The notes under the pieces were generated by a model. That model was not told where the DNA came from. It did no database searches and worked only from the letters and a program-made list of their open reading frames with translations. DNA of 64,000 nt from Telopea speciosissima (Eukaryota > Streptophyta > Magnoliopsida > Proteales > Proteaceae), in assembly GCF_018873765.1 (NCBI RefSeq), contig NC_057925.1:60524970-60588969 (forward strand), read 5' to 3'. The position numbers were made by a program, and so were the translations under genes. Positions 47,269 through 58,900 of this stretch are shown here, piece after piece. Numbering within the stretch: the first letter of the stretch is position 1; the number at the start of each line of letters is the position of its first letter.

Positions 47269-48338
47269 TCAAGACTTCAACTCGTCATTCACAACTACAT
47301 CTCCGTCCATCGTTTTCCCGGCAGGCCCACCAAATTCCGATGACTTTCTCTCATCATTCCGCCGTTCTTTCCTTCCAACCGGAGATTTCCAATCATTTCT
47401 CTCGTTTTCCCTATAATTCCCAGAATCTCGATTCCCTCCGATCGAGACTGAGTTTCCCCCGCGAACATCTGATCGGAACTCCTCTACGGCTCTTCTTAGC
47501 GAGATGTTCTCTGCCTGCATGACCTCCACCTGACGCTTCACAGCCAAACAGACCGCTGCCACGTCATCTTCTCCCCTGGAGGTCTTCTCCTTCTCCGACT
47601 TCGAGCCCTCATCCTCTACGTGTTCGACGGAGATTTTGCTCATCACAAGGAGAGGAATCTTCCACAGCGAATTCCTGACCGTTGATTCCGTGATTCTATT
47701 CTCCACGAAAGTACCTTTGACGCCCCATCGGAATTTCAAAACGGCGCTGTCTCTGATCGGCAAAACTGTTCTCGCGTTCACCGCCATATCTGAAAATAGG
47801 TTAGAAATCCCGCCGACGGCAGTAGTTTCCGGTGAGAGTCCGTTCTGTTCCTTTCCCGGAAAGATGCTGTTTTGAGTAGGCCCATGAACGCCGTTCTGCA
47901 ACGGGCTCTCGCCGCCGTCAACCGATCCGTCCCGTCCGCGATCTCTTTCGCGTTCGATTTGACCTTCGGGATAGGCGATCGGTTGGACTTCCTGATCGAG
48001 AAATCGCCAAACTGAGGCTTGAACTGGAGAAAGAAGCTAGGGTTTCCACGGCCGATGAGATTGAACTCAGCGCTCATCGTCATAGGAGCAGAGAACGGCG
48101 ACCCAAAGTGCCCGATTCCGGTTTTAACGATGAGACTGAAAGGGTTCCATGAGTCGTTCGGGCGATAAGCAATTCTGAACGAAGGCCCTGACTGGAAGAA
48201 GGTACTGAGATTCAAGCAGAGCTCTTTTGAGTCACCGGCAGAGATTCCAGATTGGAAAGGAAAACCCAAGATGTTGAGTGGAACTTTTGCTCTGAAAAGA
48301 GGCTTTTCTTCCTCCCGAAACTTGATAGAAGCTTTCAT
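47269..48338 (-). CDS. Unnamed plant protein, two frames, apparent frameshift
   Basis: The 5' part from the ATG at 48338 reads MKASIKFREEEKPLFRAKVP, GISAGDSKELCLNLSTFFQS, AYRPNDSWNPFSLIVKTGIG and FNLIGRGNPSFFLQFKPQFG. After SNAKEIADG it slips. The next frame continues DGSVDGGESPLQNGV, then AVNARTVLPIRDSAVLKFRW, then IPLLVMSKISVEHVED. A helical segment CLAVKRQVEVMQAENISLRR and a polar tail follow, with stop at 47269. Both halves look like a single single-exon plant gene of about 355 residues. The frame changes within about 47925-47940, in a GACGG-rich stretch, consistent with one missing base. No domain name or function is recognized and no signal peptide is seen. It could be a recent pseudogene or a base-call error. 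Confidence 0.65.
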
Positions 48339-49984
48339 CTTCGCTAGTAGACTGATAACCCTAAATCTCCATCATAAAGGAGACTATTTTTGAATTACGG
48401 TTTCAACGAAGACCAGCAAGTACGACTCTGGACTCTCTCAAAGTGCAGTAGTGAGCCGGTAGAGAGCTCAACTAAATCTGGAGAAGCCAGGGCAAAAGGC
48501 ACCGGCAATTCCGTCGTTTTTGGCTGGATTCAACATTTGAGCTTTCAGAGTCCACAGTTGGCATCAACTACGGTTGACCCAGCAACGAACATCAGTTCCT
48601 CTTCTTCTCCTAAATTACAGTAAAAATAGAACAAGGAAGAGTGAAATATCTGACCTGGGATAAGGATTACTGAGTACTGACAGTAGGGTTGTTGGACAAG
48701 TGGATAGATTCCAACCGTTAAAATTTAAGATTGGTTCACATGGAAAGTGTACGTGGACTTTGATCCAAGTAAGCTAAAACGTAATCGGGGTGATCAAACG
48801 GTCGACTGTTGTATATATGTTGACACATGGCAGACATGCACACAACGGTTCCATGGTGTAGGTGGACCCTTTATAAGATCTCACCATTAAAAAGGCCCTC
48901 AAAATGGTAAAAACTAACGGATTTTAAGGCGATCAAGAATTCGGTAGATTGGCAAAGGATACTAAGGCTGCATTTGGTATTCATTCTTGGAATACATTCT
49001 AGATTGATTCTGCATTCTGGGATGATAAAAATAATTATTTTTATAGTTTAAGAATGCAAAATCGACCTAGAATACATAACAAAAACAGCTTACATTAACA
49101 TCATTCTTGGAATACATTTTAGATCGATTCCACATTCCCGGATTATAAAAATAGTTTTTTTTTTTGTTTAAGAATGCAAAACCGACCTAGAATGCATAAC
49201 AAAAACAGCTTACATTAGCAAAGAGTTTTCTTTCACAGGCCATTGTGTAATTATTTGTGGCTTTAAAGCTTTACATATTTTCGATTTCATTCACACCTTC
49301 AGTAGAACTTTTATACTTATCTATCTTCTCTCCTCAATTTGTAATGAGATTTGCAGTTATCAACTTATCATTAGTTCTTAACTCCATGACCTGAGATGAA
49401 GCAATTCAATGAGAAACCATAGCTTTGAAATCCTCTTGATTTTGAACTTAAATTAAGTAACCCATAGCTTATAGACATGTATCAGTATGGAAGGAAATTT
49501 TGAACCAAATTACAAATAATTCCAAGTTAATCAACCTTTTTTGTTTCTTTCTTCCTTTCTGTTTTAAACTTTTTGAACAGCTTATGTTGCTAGGATTTAT
49601 ATCTTTGTTCTCATCGAACATCTCAGAGATTTGCATCCTAGTATGGCAGCAACTCTGACATTAATATGGTAAGCAGCACAAAGTGAGTAAAATAGAGGGT
49701 GAAAGAGATCAGGAGGGCCACAGCCAGAGACTTCTTTCAGTTCCAGGACTATAAATGAATTAAAATGGCCTCAGGCACAGTGCTATCAGGTTAGACTGCT
49801 GAAAGCTCAATCACTGTTTTTCATATAAAAAGAAATAACCTGTGAATTTCTCATAACAAAATGGGAGATACCGACCAAGGAGTTATCCTCGGATGATAAA
49901 CCACACAAGAACTATATTCCATCAGCTAAACTCGATCCTAAATGGACAGGCTCTGAATCCATCTAATTATGGTGATCTCTAAGC
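48339..49984. other. Intergenic region with tandem family G elements
   Basis: It contains the upstream side of the unnamed gene and the 3' side of ENR. At 48966-49212 a 120-bp unit (TCATTCTTGGAATACATT at 48981 and 49101) occurs twice in tandem. Each unit is a family G hairpin arm pair ending CATAACAAAAACAGCTTACA. Confidence 0.65.
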
Positions 49985-52900
49985 TCATTTTTCCTTTGGA
50001 ATGTTAAGTACTCCAAATATTGGACTGTCAATCCCTACTCCCATTGCGTTCAAACCATTGTCGACGTACACAACTGCACCTGTGATGGCTGAAGACAGTG
50101 GTGATACGAGGAAGGCAGCAGTATTCCCCACTTCATCTGCCCAAATTTATTTAACAAACCATTTAGAAAATGTAAAAGAGCAACATAAACATGAGTCCTT
50201 TAGAGATAGAGTCAAATTCTCACCTGCAGAGAGTTCCTTCTGTATGGGGGCATTGGCAAATGAATATTCAATCATCTTGTCAATGAAACCAATGGCTTTT
50301 GCAGCACGGCTTCCAAGTGGACCTAATGAAGTGGCATAACAAGGCAAGAGAAATAAATTACATGTTCAATAAATGTTTCATTAAACCTATCGCTGGACCT
50401 TCAGTTGCAAAGCACACACAAATATAAAATGTTACCTCTTTTTTTTTTTCCTATGGGTGGAGAGTGGGGGAGGGCAGGGGCAAGTAACATTGAAATCATA
50501 GATATAGTATACAATCGCTACAACTGTTAATGAGCTATACACCTATACCCATACACACTTGTGGCAATTGTATGTGTATAGCACATACAATTAAAAGGAA
50601 ATCCATGGGAATTTGAAAATTCATCTTTTCTGGTGTAAATTTTCTGGAATGTGGTCATAATGGAAGAGTGTTTTAGCCATCTAATATACACCTGCTAGTA
50701 CTCATACACCATTTTCAATCTGCACTTAATTCTAAGAGCCTTATATGTTTTCCTTTCCCACTCCCTGTTCCTCCCTCCCCCAAAAAAAAAAAAAAAAACA
50801 CTATTCTAAGAACATTATCATTTTACATTGAAATCAACTGCATGAATAAACATGCTTTGGGTTTTCTCATCGTATTGGCATCAGATATTCCAGTTTAAGA
50901 CTTCACAAAGGTTAATGTATTATCCTACAAATGGGGTGCGGGGTTGCCTCCAGTTTTTTCATCTCTTGACCATTAAATCTGGTGATCCATGCTGAGAATC
51001 TGAGAATGAAGGTTTACAACCTCATATTGTATCACATGTTGCACTTATAGGAAGAATTATCATTTGATGCATAACCATCGTAAATATTTACCACCCAGTA
51101 GAATGCAGTCTTTCGTATGGTCGACTGATTGTAAGAAGGGTATGGTAGTTAGTCAAAAGAAGAATGTGGTGGATAGTCAAAGTTCTTTGATGGTCCAACC
51201 TTCAATTTATTTCTAAGAAAATGACAAAAAAAAACACCCTGGAGCACTCTGAGCATGCACAAGTACAAGGAAAACAATATTGGATATTGCAAATATGGGA
51301 GTACGCACCAGCAGATATAGTGTTGACTCGAATTTTTTGTTTTCTTCCAGCTTCAAAAGCAAGCACCTACATCAAGTGAAAAGATATCAGGGACAGTATG
51401 TAGTGACCGTAAATTGATGCAGCCATATGGTCGGTAGAAGGACAGAAACTTACTTTAGTATCACTCTCCAGAGCAGCTTTTGCTGAACTCATGCCTCCAC
51501 CATATCTATATGTAATTATGTTTGGATTTTAGAATATCTACCACTATGAGGACTCTTCAATATGGAAAGACATCAAGATGAGTAAATAAGGCCTCATAAA
51601 CATACCCAGGAATGATCCTTTCAGAAGCAATGTACGTCAGAGAAATTGAAGCACCACCTGGACAGTAACACCAAATAATGTATTCTAGCAATACGATTTA
51701 CTATTGCAAATAATACTTGATAGGAAAAGGAACCAAAATGAGAGAGAGAGAGAGAGGGAGGAAGATTGGAGTGGTGTAGTGAGAAAGCGTGCCTGGATTC
51801 ATTATTGGAAGGAAATGCTTGAGCAAAGAAACAAAAGAGTAACTAGATGCAGAGACAGCAGCAAGATATCCTTTCCTGGATGTCTCCAACAGGGGTTTAC
51901 TCACCTGCACATGAGATGTTTACTGATTTGATACGAATATAGATTGTGAAATAGAAATACGACACAAATGAGGAAGACTATACCTCTGGGCCATTGGCAA
52001 GCGAATGCACAAGGATATCAATGCTCCCAAAATCCTGCTTCACTGACTCAACAACTTCCTGAGAGATGTTTATAACCACTATGAGATCGATATGTTTTAT
52101 GCTCACCTTGTTTGCAAGGAAAAACCTCCCTGACCGACAAGATTCAAACTGTTTTATACAGGGAAACTATGACTCAACTATGTACATTACAAAATCCCAT
52201 GACGACAGATAAAACTATTAAAAATGTAACGGGCAGCAAAAGCTAGCAATTATTTCATTGTGGCAAGTATGTTCTTTTTTCTGTTTCTGAGGTCACCTGA
52301 GTTTCTGCAGATTGTTTGAAAAATATTTAGTCAATGAGAACTGATATGGGCCTATAGCACCCAAAGCAGGATGACAAGGACTTGCACACCATTCTTACTA
52401 GTCGTCACCACTAGAAATCCCTCTTTTTAAATTACATGCTACTTGTATTACCGTAACATACTTTTGATATAGAAACTGAGCATGCAAGCCTTTCTATTAC
52501 ATTTTTGTATGTACACATTTATATTATTTTCCATCTAGATCTATGGATTATAATTCAATACACCCAAATGCATAGACTGTTGACCTTACATTCAGGCTGT
52601 AATTGTTAAAGATACAAGCTTTGAAGTATCTGCCACAACAAATTTCCAAGGTTGCCAAACAGTTAAGATTTTTTATTTAGAAATTATACAATATTTTCCT
52701 AGGTTGCCAAATGGATCATTTTGAAATGTCTGCCATAACAAATTTCACTCTGCATCAGAAGGAAATTGAGGTACCTGTACAGTCCATTTAGAAGATCCTG
52801 CGTATCGCTTATTCGTTTTTATCTGCACAATAATAACACATGATACCAGCTTAAACAGCAAAAAAATTTCATCTTAAATATTAAGCATTGGAACTATGCA

Positions 52901-55900
52901 ATGGCTCTGCATATTTACGTCTTCAGGAACATCCTCAAGGCTATCAAATACAGCATCCAGTGGGTACACTTTTGTAATCTCCATCAGAGAACCATCTGGT
53001 AATCTGAAACGTCAAATTCTATATCACAGGAGGCAATTATAGCAGCTATCAAACCATTGGAATGTGACTCCTGAATGAGTAATGCTTAGTACAAAATCTT
53101 ACTTGCGTGATTCATCAAACTTCCCGCGTCTTAGACTGGTCTCAAAAATATTCAGTGCCTGCATAAGGATAAGACATCTACCAGGAATTCAACATTTTCA
53201 TAGGGCTAGAAAACCTCTGCAAATGCATACGAACAACTATGGAGGGCAGGTTATTTAACATACAGGTACCCATGTACCGACAAGGATTTCAGCACCTGCC
53301 GCAGCAAGAGATTTCGCTATTGCCCAACCATATCCATTGTCATCAGCTATCCCAGCAATAAATGCTCTCTTACCTATAGAGTAAAAAAAAGTCAGACAGT
53401 AAAAATCATTATTGGAAGGAAATAGTTTCGCTATTGCCCAACCATATCCATTGTCATCAGCTATCCCAGCAATAAATGCTCTCTTACCTATAGAGTAAAA
53501 AAAAATCAGACAGTAAAAATCATTATTGGAAGGAAATAGTTTCACTATTGCCCAACCATATCCATTGTCATCAGCTATCCCAGTAAGATTTCAATTTTTC
53601 AATTCACCGTGTTGCCAAGTAATTATTTAGAGGGCAATGCTTATTAGATTGTTTCCGACCAGACAGTAAAAATCATTTAGTCGGTCCACAGCAAAGGGTG
53701 GACCATCAGGCCCTTATTCACATGCATGCATGCAAGCACAATTCGTCAATCATTGACATCTTGGAACTCATGATATACAAGTAATTAATAAGATTCACCT
53801 ACAAACCAAGTAGCAAAACATGAAAATGGGTGAAGCTTTCAATAGCTCATGAAGATTAACTATCAAAAATATTTCAAAATTGCAAAGATCTACTAGTTTG
53901 AATTTCATACTTTATTTATTCTTTTCTTGTACGGGTATATCCTGTTCTTTAATCCAGATGCTGCGTTATGCCAGAGTTGGTTTTCAGTGATGCAAAACCA
54001 TGAAACAGAGTCTCATGACTTCCAGGAGGAATGCCACTGAAAAGTGAGTGTTGAAGAAACAAAACTGCTCATGGCAGACAGATAAGAGTACTGGTAATGC
54101 AACCTAAGATTTCAAAACCCTAATTTTGGGTTGCTATGGACCCACACTGAGTGATAGAAACTCAAATATTATGGATAGTGCAAATTCTGTAAATTCTGGA
54201 ACAGTTTAGGACCATTTGGAAGAAGTAAACGGATCTTAGGATCATTAAACAGTAAATAAAATTGAGGAGGAGGATGTTACTGGAATTAAATGAGTGGAGG
54301 ATCAAACAGAATAAAACTCAGCAAAGGACGGCCTTGATGTAATTTCTAAAGAAGCTGGCTTTATTTGTAAATAAAAGAATTCAGTTACTTCAACTTCTCA
54401 ACTGAAACACAACTTCTAATATCAGTCTCAAACAAGTCTGAGACTTAGCAACTGGATTGCCTAGGTCCTTAGGTGTATCCTAGGTCAGAAAACAATATTT
54501 TAATAAGGTTATCAAAGCTGTGTTAGGTAGTCGCAGTGATTAAACCAGAAACAGGGCATGGGATTCAGTTGTGCAATCCAAGCATTAAAAATCTGAGAAA
54601 TAATCTCAGCTTCAATAGATCAGCAACAGAACCTAAAATACCAAATCTGAGAAATCTAGAGGTATAATAAGGGAAATATAATCAGTTTAATAACTCAGAT
54701 AATTGAACCCAAAACAGGGGGTTCCACCTAGTATAAACAGGTAATGAAAGAAGAAGAGAAAAGGAGAAATAAATAAGTAAAGGGGGTGGTATGGAGGAGG
54801 ATCTCCACAGAGAGAAGAGAGATGAGATTATAAAATAAAAGAGAGAGAGAGAGAGAGAGGAGAGAATGAACAAGATCAATGAATAAGAGAAGGACACACA
54901 GCCAGTAGTTACACCACAGCAACAGTAAAAAAAAAAAAAAAAAAATTCTCTATTCAACTCCAATCTGATCATAGTTACAGCACATCTATAGCCTCAAGAT
55001 TGTTTACCAATGTAATCTGAAAAATTAATATTCTCTATTCAACTCCCATCCGATCATAGTAACAGCACATATTCAAGATTGTTTCCCAATGTAATCTGAA
55101 AATAGACTTTGAAACTAACTGAAACTCAATCTCCTACTGCTATTAACGTTGTCAAACTTTCATAAAATAAAATAAAATTCAAATTATAAAAATTACCATA
55201 TAAAAGAAAAATAACCTAAATATCCCTATTGGACTGACATCCGGGCTTTCACCCGGTTCTTCTTAGACTGGGTTCCAGATTAAGTCAATCCGGTCCAACC
55301 AAGCATATGTTACTGCATCAATTGGGTCCAGGAGCTGAAGTCTGACACCTTCACAATAAAAAGTTAGAGAGATGAAGGGAACTGGGGTGGTCAGACAGTG
55401 TAGGATGATAGCATTTATCTCTCAATCTCTCCCCCTCACAAGATGAGGTGAATAAACGTTCATCAACACTGCATTTAAAATTGTTTTATTCATATTTTGC
55501 ATCAAATGCACTTTATATGATTTGAATAAGATACATGCGGATCTTACTGTGTTATAGATTGGGAAACTCCCCTATTCATCTAGTGTGTAGCAGTGTCAAT
55601 TTCTGACAAAACCTCCGAACCCAACCAAAGTTGTCCACTCTGTTTTCGGGTTTAGGGTTGATTAGTCCCAACCTCATTACATTTGGGTCAGATTCGGATC
55701 AGTATTTTCCCTCTCATCCAGGACCAACCTGCCATGGATCTGGTGCAGTCTTTGAAGAAAAACAGAAAGCAAAACAAAAGGACATGCCAATCTCGTTGCT
55801 TCTTTAAGATATAGGCTTGAGCCAATAGACCAATCCTCACCAACTTTAATTTTGAGCAGCATCAGGGTTGGGCATTTATTAACACTACCAGAATATGAGC

Positions 55901-58900
55901 TGACCCAAGCTAGACCAGACAGGCCCATAGCCACCTTTACCTGGTTGCTGTACCTGGTTGCGTTCGGCAGGTGGTAATTCTATCAGCATTGGCAGTCAAG
56001 GGCCAGGCTGTGTCTTGCCTTCTCCACAGGAAATGAGACCCATTTGGATTTTTAATATATAAAATAAAAGAATCTTTAAAGATTATTTATAAAGTTTCCC
56101 ATCTATTTATCTTTATTTGCATTCATGTACTTTATGCATAAACCCCATACACCCCTTATTTTATATAGCAACAAATTGTACGATAAGGCGCCTGCCATTC
56201 CTTTGATCATGGAACTAAAACTCGCGAGATCTCGTTTTTTCCCACGGTCGAGACAAGATGGCATACGAAACAAAAAAATGCAATATCTCGTTGAGATCTC
56301 GGGTCAAGACGAGATCTTGGGTTGACCCAGATCTCGATCCAACTCAGCTTATAAAACTTCCAGATCTTGAGATATCTCAACCTGTCTCGAGATATCTCGA
56401 CCTCTCTCGAGCTATCTCAACCGAGAGGCTGTTCCATGAGCTGCTGCCTCTGGTTTTTCACCATTTTTGAGCTGGATTTCATCAGAGAAGCTGCTGCCGG
56501 CATCATTCAGCTACACCACAGCAAGATTAACGCATGATTTGTGGTTCTTTACATTTTATGGGATGATAGTTGTAACATTGTTAAACAGATTGATGTATTG
56601 TACACTTTAACATTCCTAATGCTTATTTAAGTTGTTTTACATTAATTGAATGTTTTGATTGCTTTCTATTACCAAATTATGTGTAGAGTAGGTAGTTTAG
56701 TATGTCGTCGCCTACCAACCTAGGGTCCAAAGTGAAACTCCTATTTGGACTTTGTTTTTGCAAAATCTGATAGTGCCATTGTGTTTAAATAGCCTAAAAT
56801 AGGCTGAGTACCAAGTTTCAGACCCAAACTAGGTCTAAAACCCACTGAAACCAGCCTTCGAGTTGAAAAAACAAATACACCAACTCGACCTCACCAGATC
56901 TCAGTTTTTTCCAGGTCGAAACCTGGTCGAGTTCCAAGTTTTAGTTCCATGGCTTTGATTACCATGGTGCCATTACAACTATGGTTCATAATACACATTT
57001 AACTCTTTTCCATATAATCACCCCAATTATTTCTAATATTTGACCTCTTTTTCATTAATATGTTGGACTATTTGGACTCTACAGTGGGGTAAACAGTTAA
57101 GACTGTTTGATTGCCAACAGAAGGGTATGAATATTTCAGTCATGTTATAATTGGGGACCGGGGTGTATTTTTTTATTATTATTATTATTTTTTGGGGGGG
57201 GGGGGGGGTGGTTTACAAGCTCAAAGAAATTGTGCACAAAATCAAGAGTGGTGTTTTTGGTAGTTTGACATGCAAACATGAAAATGAGCTGGGATTTACT
57301 ACCATGAGCTTTCACAGGATACTAACACATGATGCAAGATCGTATCATGAGAAGCAAACTTGATCACACGCAAGAACTTTCTCAAGCATCCATTCTTTGT
57401 ACATGGATACCAAACAAGAGATTCTGACACAGAATCCAAGCTACTCTAGCAGTTGAAAGAGAAGGAAACAGGATAGAACGGCCTGCGGTTGGGTTTGTTC
57501 ACTTTTGAACCATATTTCTTGTTCCGTGGACCAGATTTTGGTTCACCCAATCGTTAATAATGTGTGTTAGTTAGGCCAGATTAGGACTCTATAAGTCCAG
57601 CCTTGTTTGAATTATTTTATTCAGTTGCTGAGTCTGTTAAGGAGTACTATTTTTTATTATATTGCAATAGTTGGACTGGATTTACATTGCTATAAATCCA
57701 ATCTAGTTTCAATTTCTTTTCTTTACAAAATTATAGAATCCTAGTCAGTAAAGACCACCTCCAAAGCTAGCTATTCGCCAGAGGAATTCTAAGTTTAGTT
57801 CTGAGTCTGTTTTAAAGTTTTATTTAAATATATGTACGGGTTATACCCTACCCATGAATTTAGTAAAGAAGACAAAATTTACTCTTGTGTGATTCAAGGG
57901 TGTTTTACTCCTGTGGATTAAGGAGTGGGATACTGTGAGATTCAGTAGCTGTAACCTGATGGATTCCAGGTGGGGTTTCTGGTGGGATTCCAGACCTATA
58001 GATCAGGTGGATTCCTATTTCCTAATCATATATTTCTTTTCTCCTTCTTCAATCTAAATCAGGTCAGATTCTTGTAAACTTCTCTCTTGCAATTTATATT
58101 TCTGTTATTCAATTTCAATTCCAGATTTCAGGTTAGTTCAAGCCTTAGTTATTGAGTTAATCATTGAATTATCCTGGTTCCAGATTACATTGTTAAGTTC
58201 AGTCTACTGTGTATCCATTAAATAAGATCAATATTAGTTTACTGTCTTGAATCTCAAATCCATGCTATCAATCCTGTTCTCTGACTGAATTTTCAGTTTC
58301 CTTCAAGAAGGAAACCTTCGTAACTTCAAATCTGGCCATCAGTTTTTAATCATCTTTTGCAGTACTGTTTATCTACCCGAATGGAGTAGTTGACCAGAGT
58401 TTCCTCTTGATCAGATCTGTTTTGATTAAAATATCAAATTTCTCTGTTTTCTGGTTTGGCTCCTACCTTCCTGTGACTTTGGTTACTGAGGTTTCTTACT
58501 CAAAGTCCCTTAGGTCCCTACAAACCCCATCAGATTCATACCCATTTTTTATTTGATGAATATCTAATGAGAAATTACAAACCTATACAGAGTCTACAAG
58601 CATTGAACTGGCTACCTGCTCACCTAACTTTTATTTTCCCATTCATCTGTGTGTTCTAATCAGACACCGAGAGTTTAGAGCACGGCTCTGGAAGAATCCA
58701 ACAAGGTAGGAGACTAGTGGACAAAACACCCAGATTTCTGTGTCTCAATCTATCAGTGGCAGAAATATACAGCATGACAGGAAACATTTAGGAATGATGT
58801 GCATGAGAAAGATTTTTTATTTTGGAAAACAAGTACCTCCTTTCTAGTGGCATATAGAGTGGATATAGGTTGAAATAGTAACTCCCACGTGGTATATTTT

